In this document: positions 1 through 16,258 of the stretch, piece by piece | Layout of the letters: each line of letters opens with the position of its first letter | Numbering within the stretch: position 1 is the stretch's first letter | NCBI GenBank assembly: GCA_030063045.1 | Contig: JAQSEB010000021.1 | Span: forward strand, 620,001-684,000 | DNA: 64,000 nucleotides | Source of the DNA: Pratylenchus scribneri | Lineage: Eukaryota > Nematoda > Chromadorea > Rhabditida > Pratylenchidae | Direction: 5' to 3' | The notes under the pieces: model-generated | What the model was told of the DNA's origin: nothing | The model's input: the letters and a program-made list of their open reading frames with translations, nothing else | Database searches by the model: none | Position numbers and translations under genes: made by a program

Positions 1-100
1 ATTATATTTCAAAAAATCCCTGGATTTTGGTTCGATTTTTGACAATTTTTGTTCCGATTCGATTAAATGCCTTTGAGCTATCCTATTGTTTAATTTAAAG

Positions 101-516
101 CAGGGCTTCCATTCGTCCTTAAATTATAAGAAAAGTCCTTACAAATTGACCCCCGTCCTTTTGAAAATAAAAATGTCCTTACGTCCTTAAATGTCCTTAC
201 AAATCCCGAATTGTCCTTTTTTCCTTTATATTGTCCTTATAACTGGAAATTTTGACTAAATTTTCTCCCTCCCTCTGGCCATTTTTGACTATTTCCTCTT
301 TCGATGGCAAAGAAATGCACAAAATGTTGATGGGAAAGAAGAAATTATTGGAGAAAATACATTCGGGAGAAAAATACACGCATTCCGAACAAGATTAAAA
401 TGATTTTTTTAATTAAAAATTTTACGTGTCCTTATATTTTAAAATTATTTTCTCTTATGTCCTTATAAAACCGAAATTTTGTCCTTACAAATGATTTTGA
501 CCCGATGGAAGCCCTG
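101..516. mobile_element. hAT-like non-autonomous element
   Basis: The terminal inverted repeats are CAGGGCTTCCAT and ATGGAAGCCCTG. The flanking 8-mers atttaaag (93-100) and agttaaag (517-524) match at 7 of 8 positions, as expected for a slightly decayed 8-bp target-site duplication. The interior is dominated by recurring gtccttac-type words and has no credible coding sequence. Assignment to hAT rests on the 8-bp duplication and the CAGGG terminus. Confidence 0.7.
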
Positions 517-876
517 AGTTAAAGCCTAGGATTAAAATTAGGGGCTATGACTAGTAAATAATAGAAAACACAAATACATGCTTTTTGTCCAATTTTTAAA
601 CCATACAAAATTACACAAATTTTTATGCAAAAAAAATATTTTTATTTTAAGATGTAAGGATATAGAAATATGTGAAAAAATAATAAATAATTACTGTATA
701 AAATATTTTAAATCTCCTTGGGGAATTATTTTTCAACCTTTCCAAAAAGTGGAGAATTACATTATTAGTGAGTGTAAACTTAGAATTAGAAGTGTAAATA
801 CGGTATTATTAAATTATATATAATTTTTTTCTTTTATTTTGACCCAATTAACATTAAATAAAACTTTTCATTCCAG

Positions 877-3654
877 CATTTTGGTTTGCCGAAACAACCG
901 CGGAATTCATTTTGGCTTTCAACCGTTGCATGGATGTTATTTCACCCACAATTGCCACTTTCATATTTAAAGGTGCTAAATTTGACAAAAAAAAAATTAA
1001 AAAAATTTTACTAGGAAATCGAACTTGGTATTTGATGCTGATTCCGTCGATTTATGCAGCAATTTCGTGGCTTTTTACTGCACCTGTTGTATTCAGCTCA
1101 AAGGATTTTGCTTTCTTTTTCAACCCATATCAAGGATACATTCCGGATAACAATTTGAAAGTGAATTATAATTTTCATTATTAATTTTTAGTAAGATAAT
1201 TTTTTATCCTAAAAGAAGTTTTTGACTTCCAATAAATCAGAAACAAGTTTAGACTATACGAAACTTAAACCAATTTGTAGATCTCGTCGAAGCTCAGAGA
1301 TGGTAGATAAAATATTCAGATTTTGGTCCAAAATTAAAGTTCTAAAACCAAAAACTGGAAATATGATTTAAACGGTTTAATTTGCTCAATTTCAATTTAA
1401 TTGTTTGGATCTAAACAGAAACGTGCTTCGATGAGATTTACAAATTGCTTTAAAATTTTTAGAGTCAAAAACCGGTTTCTGAATTATTACAAATAAAAAG
1501 CTATTTTTTGGGATAAAAAATTAAATTTTGGTTTAAAAAAATAAATAATTGGTTAAAAATTCCAAAAAAAAATTTTCAATATGTATTAATTTTTTTATTA
1601 TAATTTTAGTATATGAATTATATGCATTCCTTTAATAATACAATGGTTTCACTGGTATTATGCACAACGTATGGAATATTTTTCATTCTTTGGCTAGTCA
1701 AAATCATCAAATTCAAGGCATTCAAAATAAATAATGAAGGCAAACAAGTCGTTGTTGAAAATAATAACAATGCAAATTCCACTGCAAATGCGGCCATTAA
1801 ATTTGTGGGTTTTATTTTATATTATACCTTAATTATCTTGTCAATGTTAATAATGACTAATAAGTAAATCCTTTCCTATTTTTCCTACTGACCGATTTTT
1901 TAACTAATCATCAATCAAATATTGCCCCAAGCCACCTTTTTAAACTAATCTCTTTTGTCTTTTACCACACAAAGAAAATTAATAATTAAAAGATTCTTTC
2001 CACTCAAATCCCTATCCCCTTCTTCGGGTTACTGTACTGAGGGTTGAGTGGTTGACTCACAGCAACAGCCTCGGAAGCTAGCGTAGGCCCATTCTCACAC
2101 CGAACCGAACCACTTATGTGTCCAAACTCCAAACTAGGGAATAATATGAGGGCTCAACAACAGTGGAAAAATTAAAAGGTATAGAGAAAATAAGGGAACC
2201 GGTAGTAGAAAAATGGCACAAAAAAAAAGTATTTGTGGCAAAAAGTGGGTACACTAGAAAAAAATAAGAAAGGCCCTTGGGCAATAATATTGGCATTAAC
2301 AAATCTCAATTGAAATTTTTTATGGCTTTTTTCGGATCTGGGTTTAAATAAAAAATTTTAATCTCAAGAAATTAAATTATTCCAAAATAAATTTATTTAA
2401 AATACAAATTATTAATTAATTTTTTAAAAATATTTCAATTATCTTTAATTGCACCAAAAATATTTTAGACATTTGTTCAAGTGCTTTTAATAAGCATGTT
2501 CAATGCATTTGCTGCTGGTCTGGGTGAATATATGCAATATTTTCAAATATTTCCTGAGCTTATTGTATTGGCCCAAATGACATATGTTCTCACTCATGGT
2601 ATGTTAAAATATTTTTAATATTTTTATAAATTTTATTTATGATTTTAGCAGCTCCACCGTTTATCTATTTACTTTGTAATAAGACAATCCGTCGTGATAT
2701 TCGAACACTTATTTTGAAAGTTTTCTTTGCTGACATTGTCTCAAAGGTATTTTGAAGAATTTGGTACTAGGGTAGGACAGAGTCAGTTTCAAATCTTCGG
2801 TTTTCCGGTTTTACATGTTCTCGAAAATAAAGCATAAAATTTTTAAAAAATTAATTTTCATAAAATATCGAAAAAATCAAAAAGATTCAAACATCAACCC
2901 CAATATTTTTTCATGAATTAAATTTTCTTAGCATAAAAAGAGAAATTTTAATTAAACACATTATTCTTCAAGGAGAAAATTAGCTAAAAATTGCTTAAAT
3001 TAAAAAAAAATGCCCCAAGGAAGGTAAAGTTTTAACAATAAGTGTCCATTAGGATGAAAGAGGGAAAACGAAAAACCCGTAGTTTTTTGACCCTCGCTTT
3101 CAGTTTTGTCCGGTTTGCCATCACGATTTTGGTTTTTGAAAAATCGTAGCTTTCATTTTTTGATCAAAATTCGCCTCGGTTCATTCTAATTTTTCATTTC
3201 GGTTAACTGATCTTTCCTTCCTGCTTGATATTTTTCAAGATAAAAAATCAAAAAACTAAATTATTTATTTCAAAATCGTCCGTGGTCATCTCCACAATAG
3301 ACAAAGAGCTCTGCAAATATGTGCATGTCGTTCTGATTTATTAAAAGTCAAGAACTTATATTTGCAGAATTTGTGGACATGCCCATATTTGCAGAGCCTT
3401 TTGTCTATTGTGGAGATGACCTAACAACTTTCAAAATATTTCAATTTTACCCTTTTTAAAAATTTTTTTCAAATTCAAAGGTGAATGATGTGACCATTGT
3501 TAAACCAGTAGCACAAAACGGTGGAAACACATTTCAAGCGGCCGTCAGTGCAACTAATCCTTTGACTCAGCCAAAACCGTCCAGCTATTATCAGGGTTAT
3601 GCCGCCGCCATTCGAGCAATGCGAAATGGGGAAAATGTTGTTGGACAGTCATGA
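877..3654 (+). CDS. Srt-like serpentine (7TM) chemoreceptor, 5' end missing
   Basis: Six exons are readable: 877-972, 1015-1160, 1610-1805, 2469-2598, 2649-2746 and 3481-3654 (TGA). The third exon's donor (AAATTT|gtggg) is the least certain. The product contains a TM3-like segment followed by NRCMD, then a PSIYAAISWLFTAPVVFSSK stretch and FFFNPY, another TM with a short loop, and a late TM with NKTIRRDIR. This order is that of nematode Srt chemoreceptors, which are expected in sensory-neuron cilia. TM1-TM2 (about 100 residues) are not found, so the start probably lies before the window. The hydrophilic tail is about 57 residues and Ala/Asn/Gln-rich. Three introns are swollen by repeats. No frameshift is seen. 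Confidence 0.7.
1205..1505. repeat. Palindromic MITE, family A (receptor intron)
   Basis: This imperfect palindrome has arms built on 'tttttgacttccaataaatc' and its complement. The inner motifs tttgtagatctcgtcga and cgatgagatttacaaatt are complementary. The same core recurs at 6355-6650, 51415-51740 and 62645-62945. Confidence 0.55.
1870..2460. other. Intronic stretch, nothing identified
   Basis: This is the bulk of a receptor intron. A GC-richer block at about 2014-2130 stands out from its surroundings, but I see no terminal repeats or coding potential. Confidence 0.4.
3291..3422. repeat. Perfect-stem hairpin in receptor intron
   Basis: GTCATCTCCACAATAGACAA at the left is matched by its complement ending at about 3420, and the arm extends into CTCTGCAAATATG. 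The stem is about 35 bp with a loop of about 60 bp. It is a short foldback element, and no clear target duplication is visible. Confidence 0.6.
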
Positions 3655-4533
3655 AATTAATGCGAAATTATATATAAAAATTTTTATTTCACAAATTTTT
3701 CTGAATTTATTTAACTAACAATTTAGGGTTACCAAATTTTTTTCACTGTTTACTGTATACACTGGAAAATAATTCAAGTGAATCAACTCTTCAAAAAGTA
3801 CAATCCTTTAAATAAAATATCTGGCAGCCCTGATTTATTCTATTCTAGACATGCTTCTAATTAAGCTAAACATATTTTTTTTTATTTCCTCTTTAAATTG
3901 TGAATTTTATTTCAATTTTTAATTCTGACATTCATTGATTGATTTTAATATCAATGGCAATTTTTCGACAAATAATTGAATTTGGACACAATTTGTTATA
4001 GAGAAAGGACGATATGGGATCCCGATCGGTATTTTTCGGGATCCCGACCAGTATTGATTCAGTAAAAGTGAACCGAATCCTAACGGAAGATTTTTTTTGA
4101 AATTTTGTAACCAATCTATTTCGTTACTGGAACGAATACCCGAACCGACTGCGGCAAATCGATATTTTTGATAATTTCATTACTGATAAAAACAGTCATT
4201 TTTTTGGTAATTTTCATTTAATCTAATTCACTATAATAAACTTTTTAGATGCACTTTTGCTTTAGGCAATTAAGAACATTTTGAGTCTCTCTATGGGTTT
4301 TTTAGCCAATAAAACAAAATGAGCAATGACCCAAATAACTTGGAGGAAGAAGAAAATTAGCGTTTTCCTTAATTCTTTGCCCTTTTTCCCTTCATTTGGC
4401 TTGGCTTGGTTTTTAATCGACCACTTTTTCATTTACTCTTTTGGAATTTATATAAAAACTTTTAATTTTTGAACATTTATTGTAACAAACTTCCAATACT
4501 CTTCTTATAAAAACAATTTTTACAAAGAGAAAA
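3655..4533. other. Intergenic region, no gene seen
   Basis: AT-rich DNA separates the receptor and the homeobox gene. Around 4015-4060 there is a small direct duplication of gggatcccga. No exon-like reading frame with splice sites was found. Confidence 0.4.
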
Positions 4534-4870
4534 GGTTTTTTTTAGCCAAGAGATTTGGGCTCTTTTGCCGAGAAATCGGTCTTTTGATGTGCTTGATCAA
4601 TATTTATTTCATAGAGCTATCGAAACACATCGATTGATCCACAAGTAAAGGTATTAAACCGTCTAAACCATATTTGGATTTTGGTTTATAACTCTTTTAG
4701 TTTTGAACCAAACCACAAAAAACAATATATTAATCGTCGCGTCTAGATGAGCTCAATAAAATGTTTATAAGATTTGGGGGTCTAGGATCAATCACTAACA
4801 AGCTATTAAGCTTTCGGCAAAAAAATACGATTTCTTGGCAAAAAAATCCAAATCTCTAAGTAAAAAAACC
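4534..4870. repeat. Palindromic MITE upstream of homeobox gene
   Basis: The left end (ggtttttttt, then agagatttggg and gccgagaaatcg) is complementary to the right end (cgatttcttggc, then ccaaatctct and aaaaaaacc). The centre carries the family-A motif (acacatcgattgat / cgtcgcgtctagatgagctc). Because it ends at 4870, apparent coding sequence before 4952 is element-derived. Confidence 0.6.
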
Positions 4871-4951
4871 GCAACCATTTTACAAAATTTAAAGGATTTA
4901 AAAATTTGTAAATTCGCTCGGAATTTTATTATTGCACAATTCTTCATTTCA

Positions 4952-6086
4952 ATGGATAATCAAAACGGAATGATTTCAAATGGCATAAATTTGGATGCCA
5001 TTGATTTGTACGATTTTGCTTTCGACAATATTGATGAAGAAAATCTCGCAGAGGAAGTCAAAAATTTGAAGGTTTTAAAAAACATCAATTTTTGGGTTCA
5101 AATTAATTTAAAATCAATTCAAAAGATTGGTCAAGACGACCCGAAAATGCCATTATCCAATCCAATGGCAAAAATCCAGGAAGAAAATGTTGTCACCCTC
5201 ACTGATCAGAGCGCCGAGGGAAGTGGTCGTCGAAAACAACGTCGCTATAAGACAACATTTTCGACCACTCAAATAGAAGAATTGGAAAAGGTAAACAAAT
5301 GTCCAAATTTTATATGATTAATTTATAATGGCCATTTTAGCTTTTCTTGTGCACCCAATATCCCGATAGCTTCCAGAGGTTAATTTGATAATTAAACATT
5401 AAAAATAAGGATCAATAAAATCGTGCTACGACATTTGCGGACTCGCCAGTCGCCACTGCGGACGAAATACTCTAGTGCCAATAATGATAAAGCTTGTGTG
5501 GAATCGTTAATTGCATTTTATTAGGCACAAAATTAGTTACAAAATGATATTAAAAGCATTGGCCAATGTTGAATATCCACTGAGTTATGGCCAAAAAACC
5601 GTTGATTTAATTAAAATTGATTTTCTGTTCGTTTTTTGGCCATAACTCGGTGAATATTCAACAACGACCAAAACTTTTGATGTCATTTTATAGCTAATTA
5701 TATGCCTAATAAAATGTTCTGAATAATTCACCAGCAGCTTTACCACCGGTCGCACCAGACAGTTTCGTCCGCAATTATCGCGTCCGCAAATGTCGTCAGC
5801 CGATCAAATATGTTCAAGGGAAGAATTGGCCTCGCGAATCAATTCGACCGAGGCGCGTGTTCAAGTGTGGTTCCAAAATCGACGAGCAAAGCATCGGAAG
5901 CAAGAGCAAAAACAAAACATTCCTCAAGGATATCCAAATGGCTTTGACTGGGCCTATAATAACATTGCCACATTTATGGCCCCGAATACTGGCAATATTC
6001 ATGCTGCTGCCAACATCGACCAATATATGATGGCACTATCCAATGCTTTTACCAATGCTGCTGCTGCCACACCACAAAATCAATGA
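4952..6086 (+). CDS. Paired-like (Q50) homeodomain transcription factor, aristaless/Phox2-like
   Basis: Exons are 4952-5071, 5126-5290, 5341-5378 and 5819-6086, giving 196 residues; the 54-bp first intron is in frame and optional. The homeodomain spans about residues 78-137. It opens with [11 protein letters not shown] and EELEK, continues with TQYPD, and ends in the recognition helix [16 protein letters not shown]. The key residues W48, F49, Q50, N51 and R53 are all present, with histidine at position 56 where related proteins have W, F or Y. No paired domain or octapeptide is visible. The acidic N-terminus ([19 protein letters not shown]) could be an activation region. I chose ATG 4952 because a MITE covers the sequence just upstream. 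The protein is nuclear; family membership is firm, orthology is not. Confidence 0.85.
5415..5800. repeat. Palindromic MITE, family B, inside the homeobox intron
   Basis: The ends are ACGACATTTGCGGAC and GTCCGCAAATGTCGT, and both sub-terminal regions carry GCGGACGAAA or its complement. The arms continue through tattaggcac / tgcctaataaaatg. The right end lies 18 bp before the acceptor of the last homeobox exon. It is related to 7930-8265. Confidence 0.75.
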
Positions 6087-6354
6087 GAGAAATTGTGAAT
6101 TCGAACAAACGAACAAATGAAGCTGTTAATATATCTCTTAAAAACCATTCATTAATAAGCTTAAATGAATCAATTTTTTGTGAATCTATTTTTCAATAAT
6201 TGCATAAATTCTGAGTTTCTTCAATTTATATATTTTATTAATTAACGAAGGTTGGGTAATATTTAAATATTTGTTTGATACTTACTTTTTCTTTCCAAAT
6301 TTGACATTAAATAAGAAACCGAATAGAAAGGCAAAAATGCTTTTTTTAATGAAA

Positions 6355-6650
6355 AAATAGTTTTTGATTTCTAATAAATTAGAGACCAGTTTTAGACTCT
6401 AAAACTTCATACTAATTTGTAGATCCCATCAAGAGGCATCTAATGGTATTAATTGTCTGGTTATGAACCAGAATTAAAGTGTTTGAAACCAAAAATGAGA
6501 TGGTTTACACGGTATAATACCATTTAATTTTAAAACCATGATAATTTATATACCAATCGACGCGTCTCGATGAGATCTACAAATTGGTATAAATTTTAAG
6601 GGTCTAAAACTGGTTTATGATTTATTAGAAATCAAAAACTATTTTGTTGG
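6355..6650. repeat. Palindromic MITE, family A
   Basis: The left arm (agtttttgatttctaataaa, then ggtatt) is complementary to the right arm (tttattagaaatcaaaaact). Inner motifs aatttgtagatc and gatctacaaattgg also pair. It lies between the homeobox gene and the DEF8 5' exon. Confidence 0.65.
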
Positions 6651-6729
6651 TTAAAAAATAATAACCAAAAACCAATAGAATTTAATATAATTTGATAATT
6701 TTATTTTGGTACAGATCAGAAAGAATAAA

Positions 6730-11335
<4,606 letters not shown>

Positions 11336-11479
11336 ATTTATTCAAATTATTATTACTGTTTTCACTTTACTAAATTCTCGTATATAATTTTTTCTCACAA
11401 AATTCACATCATAGTTCATACATATATAAAATGGATGGTATTTATATTTAATTTAATTTATAGAAAAAAAAACATTGAA

Positions 11480-11590
11480 AATGTCGAGAAGTTTATAACG
11501 GTTTAACGGTTTGTCCTGGACCTCCAAACCTTATACCCAATCGATAGATCTCATCGAAACGCATCGATTGGCAATAACAAAAAATCATAT
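11480..11590. repeat. Half-copy of family A MITE
   Basis: The sequence from agtttataacggtttaacgg through gatctcatcgaaacgcatcg matches one arm of the element at 62645-62945. The other arm is not seen here. Confidence 0.5.
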
Positions 11591-11857
11591 AAATTTTATA
11601 TCAATGTTTGATAACACATCTTCCTTCCTTAATTATTTGGATTAATAAAGTGACATAATATGTTTAACTAAAGGCGGCTATGTAAATTTAATTCATTTAT
11701 TGTCCTTAAATACCGTCCAATTTCTTGATAAATAAAAGTGAACATTATATGAATCTCAGAATGATGTCGTTTGAACATATAAATTATTTCATCAAAAAAG
11801 TACATTTTTTGGCTGACAAAATTCATTAAAATCTGATTATATTTGAATATTATTTGG

Positions 11858-12060
11858 GTAAATGCTTGAAATGTACCCAAATTGATGCTTTCCCTCGACA
11901 TTTACTTGGCTAATTCAAGAAAAATTCGTCTTTTTTTTACTTGACTAAATTCCCAAAAATTTGTCTATATTTGCCCAAAAATTTGGGCAAATGCTTGGAT
12001 TGTATACTAAAATTTAATGCTTTCCCTCTACATCTGCGTGGCCAATTCAAAAAATCTCAA
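11858..12060. repeat. Direct duplication (about 70 bp) upstream of secreted-protein gene
   Basis: Two similar blocks, near 11858-11925 and 11990-12055, share aaatgcttg, gatgctttccctc or aatgctttccctc, and ggc(t/c)aattca. They lie 200-400 bp before the ATG at 12254. No other feature is seen between 11336 and 12253. Confidence 0.45.
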
Positions 12061-12253
12061 AATATTCTACCTAAAAATTTGCTCACCTGCCATTTGGATA
12101 ATGGCACTGATTTTTATTTGGATTCCGGAGTTTGTTCATTTTTATGCCCATGAATTCATTTTGTCCCATTTCGTAGTGTCTATAAATTCTGGCCTCTATT
12201 CACCAAATTTATTCATTTCATTAATTTAAAATCACACCACAAAATTACGAAAA

Positions 12254-13064
12254 ATGAAACTTCACTATCTTCTGATGCTTTTGGCAATGTTTATCATTTA
12301 TGAGAGCACTGTGGCACCGGTGAGAATTTTTTGAATTAAAATTATTTTAAATATGATTTCAAAGAAAGATGTAATTTTATTGCTTTAAACTTAATCCCAA
12401 AAAAAATTCAAAAATTATAGATTTTAGGCAAGCCCTCAAAACTTATTTTCCAATTTACATAATATCGGCACATTTTTCCATTTAATTTGGCTTTACTCTA
12501 GTGCTAGGGTTTTTATTAAGCTTGTTATTGGTTAACAGGATATTTAAGTTAATGCTTTGGATCATGTTTTTTAGCCTTAAAAAATTCAGCAGATTTTTCG
12601 ACATGAAAATTTGTGGGTATGATAAATACTTAAAAGAGAATTTTCTGCTGATGGACTAATTTTTATCAAGACACTGCGAAAGTCAAATTGTGTCCTACAT
12701 TATTAAATTATGCTTTATGCAGACATTTTACAGAAAATGTTAATTTTTCAAATATTTTTCCCAATTTTCAGCAGCCGCCTCAACAGCCGCCGCCCGGTTT
12801 CTTTGGTCGAATGTTCGGTTTCTTTGGCCATGTCCCACCACCGAACGTTTCACCTCCATTCACTCTACCTCCAGGCTTTTCCCCTCCACCAGATTTCCCA
12901 TTTCCACCACCAGCAGGTGGTCCAGCTTTTCCACCATTCGATGAAGCTGAAGAGGCTGATGATTCCTCTCCAGATGATTTTGTTGCTGGTCATATTCAAT
13001 TTTAATTCATTTTTTACTAAATTTCATTTTTCACTTTATAGAGGATCCATCCGCCGATGAATGA
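12254..13064 (+). CDS. Small secreted proline-rich protein with acidic tail
   Basis: Exons are 12254-12319, 12772-12988 and 13042-13064, encoding 101 residues with all phases consistent. Residues 1-18 or so (MKLHYLLMLLAMFIIYES) form a classical signal peptide. The mature part is PPQQPPPGFF, then GRMFGFFGHVPPP, repeated P-F-P-P clusters, and an acidic end (DEAEEADDSSPDDFV...). It has no cysteines or enzyme motifs. I do not recognise a family; length, signal peptide and low complexity fit a secreted glandular or cuticle-associated protein, possibly an effector. Reading through the second intron would add only a few residues before a stop. Confidence 0.7.
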
Positions 13065-13125
13065 ATGCAGTGAAGCTGAATTGATGAATGAGGGAAGAAA
13101 TTTTACAAAAAAATACCCTGAGAAT

Positions 13126-13355
13126 ATATGTCGTAGGAAAAGTTGAAATTTACACACTATTTTCGTCAGAGAAGCAGAGAAAAGTGAGATACCGAAAAAC
13201 TAACTATGGGTTTAGGTTTAGGGTTAGGGGCTCGGCAGCATGGGATTAGGGGTAGGGGCTAAGGGCTAGGGTTAGGTTTGTACTCTGCTTCTTCGGCGAG
13301 ATAGTGTGTAAATTTCAACTTTTCCTGAATTTCAACTATTCCTAGAACATATATA
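13126..13355. repeat. Palindromic MITE downstream of secreted-protein gene
   Basis: GAAAAGTTGAAATTTACACA with CTAT and its complement ATAGTGTGTAAATTTCAAC form the arms; the ends continue as atatgtcgtagg / ctagaacatat. The centre holds gggttaggg-like runs that are not telomeric arrays. Confidence 0.65.
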
Positions 13356-13359
13356 CTGT

Positions 13360-14560
13360 ATTAAAATTGATTAAATATTATAAAAAAAATTAAGATAATT
13401 TTTACATTATTTCAATGATTTGAATTAAGTGAAATTTTTTTATTTTCCAATATTCTTATGTAAGTGAAAATAGTTCTACTCGCTGCTGATCTTCGATTTA
13501 ATTCATTTTTATTCATTTTTCAAAGAATTCATTTGATAGATGAATGACCCTTTGAGGGTGTTTTGAAGAATGAGAAGAGCAAAAAATGCCCAGTGGGAAT
13601 ATTGTTAAAATATGTTAATTCAATAATAATTCGATTTATAAATATTTTCCATGACTTGATTTAAGTGAAATTTTTATTCTCCCAAAAACCAACTAAATGG
13701 AAAATAACGATTAGGGGCCATAGGCCAAAAAACTATGAAAACACATCGATTTTTGTTAGGCGGAAAAAGATGGAATGAGAATGTAAACAAGCCACTTCAA
13801 GGCAAGGGCGAATAAACAATTAATGAGGCCCTGCTGAGGCCCAGAGGGAGGAGGAGATTGAAAAGTGAATGTGAGAATTGAGTGGAGGAAAAAACAATGC
13901 CTCTGCCTGAGGGCTGGGTTCAATGCTCATCAATTATTATTTTATCCATAATGTCCTTTTCATCAATAAAACTTTTCGTTTTTGCATTCAAGAAGTGTCA
14001 AAATTGATTAATCTTTTTATTGAAATAAGGCGAACAAAAACCTCGAATTTATAATTTAAATCCTTCTTCCACTAATTCATAATAAAATTTAGTCAAATGG
14101 GCATATCAAAGCTTACTTTTTATTTACTTAGAAATTCATTAATAGTAGAGCTAGCTTAAAACCCAATTTTAAACCATCTTTACCTTTAATAAACTATGAT
14201 AAAAACTCTAATTGATCAATTTTGACTGCTGCCCAATTAATTGTCCATCTACCCAATCAAATATCACGCAATTATGGAACATTTTTAATTCCTAATTCTC
14301 TATTCTCAATCTCGAGTAGCGTTGAAAATAAGTCTCAATCTTCTACCATAATTTTAATTTCCCCTATATTAATGATGCACCATGGAGAATGGTAGATATT
14401 TATAGATGGATTAAAGCTTTTACTCACCGCAAAAAAAATAATAACAAACACACATAAATATAAATATTCAACAACCATACAAAACAAAAATTTTCCATTC
14501 CAATTTTCTCCATTATTTGCGCAGCATTCGCACGTTATTTTCCTCTTTTATTTCGCCTTT
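13360..14560. other. Intergenic DNA, no gene seen
   Basis: AT-rich sequence with a short GA-rich patch around 13835-13890. I found no terminal repeats or splice-supported reading frame. Confidence 0.4.
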
Positions 14561-14678
14561 TTGAGCGCCTCACAACCACCAACAACCACCCTCCAAATAT
14601 AAATATAATGGTGGATGGTAAATCGTAAATATCGACCCATCCGCATGCCTTTCCTCCCTCCTCCAAACAATCCATTCA

Positions 14679-14972
14679 ATGTGGTGTTGTTTGGCTGCTG
14701 CTGTTGGTGGCGGTGGCCGAATGAATTTGGGCCCAGCAGAATCGCACAATTTGAGTCCCCAAAATGGGCCCAGCCGCCTAGCACAGTGGAAATCAACCCG
14801 TAAAGAGCTCACCGCCATTCAAAATATTCCCCCTTTAGAATATATTCATGCAGATCCGTTCATTGATGAGACTTCCTTGTCCGAACTTTACGCCCCCAAT
14901 TGTCAATATATCAAAATTTTCGCATTGGAAAATAAATCGAAATCGGTTTTTTGGTCAACAAGAGAAAAGTGA
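14679..14972 (+). CDS. Candidate exon of unknown gene (low confidence)
   Basis: A GC-richer open frame includes LAQWKSTRKELTAIQNIPPL, then EYIHADPFIDETSLSELY. The composition looks protein-like and unlike the surrounding spacer, but I cannot place it in a family. No convincing donor or partner exon is visible, and a tgctgctgttggtggcggtgg patch lies at its start. It may be one exon of an undetected gene or a relic. Confidence 0.25.
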   Translation: MWCCLAAAVGGGGRMNLGPAESHNLSPQNGPSRLAQWKSTRKELTAIQNIPPLEYIHADPFIDETSLSELYAPNCQYIKIFALENKSKSVFWSTREK

Positions 14973-15145
14973 AGGGCCCCCATTTTGGTCATCAGCAGCA
15001 GCAGGATTCGAGTTAGGGTCATTTAAGGATTACGTGAGATTATATCCTACCCTAATATGGCCCTAGATGATCATAGCCCTAATCTTGATAACCCAAAGGA
15101 AGACTTTCACTTTTCCCTTGTTGATCAAAAAAACGGATACAAACT

Positions 15146-15285
15146 GGATATACCGTATTTCCTATAGTCCGGAACCGGGCCCGGAAATTTTGAAATTCCG
15201 GACTCTAGTATTTCCTCTATTAGAAGCCCCCTGGGGGTCTCTGAAATTTATAAGCCAAGGGGCTTCTATTAGAGGAAATACGGTA
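15146..15285. repeat. Double-hairpin MITE
   Basis: The outer ends are TACCGTATTTCC and GGAAATACGGTA. Two inner palindromes follow: tagtccggaa with ttccggacta, and cctctattagaagcccc with ggggcttctattagagg. The TA-bounded termini suggest a Tc1/mariner-type short element. Confidence 0.6.
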
Positions 15286-15299
15286 CCTCCAGTTTTTAT

Positions 15300-16250
15300 T
15301 TTGCGAAAAATCGATACACTAAAATTGTGTTCAAAACTCTTTATTTATTTTGAAGTGCCGCAGAAACCAAGAATTTTTATTGGAATAATCCCAATTTTAA
15401 TTATGGATATATGTAAATTAGAGAGCGCAAATTTTGGTCCCATAATAAATATTCCCCGAAGCCCTAATCCCCTCTTCTTTTCCCTGTCCAAAACATCCAT
15501 CCAACACATTTCCCTGTCGATTTTCCCATTTCTCTCCGCGCCCCGTCGAAAATATGCACAGCATAAAATCTGCCTTCCTTCCATTCCCTTCCACCCAATT
15601 TTGGGGCTGCTCTGCCGCCGCGGGGGTGGCGTAAACAAGTATTCCATTTTCCATTCTCTTCCATTTCCTCCATTCCCCAATTTCGCCAATTCCACATTTT
15701 TACTCTTCTTCCCTTCCATTTTCTGCCTCCATCCAAATCATGCGAAGTGGTTGTTGTCCCCAAAGGGTGGCCAATTATCAATTTTTATTTTATGGGAGCA
15801 TCGCCCTCATTTTAACCTCCGAAAATTTGTCCCTTTTGAATCAATCGAAAACAGCGAATTTGATCAAAGGAAATGCACAATTTGAATGAACTCATTTCAA
15901 GTTATTTATTGTTATTTTGATTTAACCCTAAAATCCACCCTGTTTATCGGGATGACATGCAGTCCATATTTTTGGATTTTTGAGCATACTTTTGAAGGAT
16001 TTTTTTTCAAAATTTTCTTTTTTCGGAAATTTTTGACCAAAATTCATCGCTGACCGGCCATTTTTGATTAAATTTCTTTGCGATGAGTCATTTTTTAAAT
16101 TTTCACTATGATGCCATTTTTGGAAATTCTTCAAGAAGTTGGTATCCCAAATCCCAACCTATTCCGATCAAAAATGCCTAACCTGCGCCCGATAGTGCCA
16201 AACCCAACAAAACTCAACTTTTAGACAAATCTCGCCCCCGATGATCGGGA
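15300..16250. other. C/T-rich spacer, no gene supported
   Basis: Strong pyrimidine bias (15430-15730) keeps long frames open on both strands, but they lack protein-like composition and splice signals. Around 15985-16100 there is a gaccaaaattcat / gccatttttgattaaa patch resembling interiors of other repeats. Confidence 0.4.
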
Positions 16251-16258
16251 GTGAACCC

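Noticed and set aside
578..823. 81-codon frame as N-terminus of the chemoreceptor
   Set aside because: It has no transmembrane character and no in-phase donor leading to the exon at 877.
4835..4951. Upstream extension of the homeobox gene
   Set aside because: The extra residues come from the right end of a palindromic element ending at 4870; the ATG at 4952 starts the plausible protein.
13200..13280. gggttaggg-like runs suggesting telomeric repeats (also 10820-10880, 37310-37380)
   Set aside because: They are irregular, short and always at the centre of palindromic MITEs, not TTAGGC-type arrays.
15067..15885. 272-codon open frame on the + strand
   Set aside because: It crosses a double-hairpin MITE and a pyrimidine-rich tract; composition is Phe/Pro/Ser-biased, opposite-strand frames are equally open, and there is no domain-like pattern.
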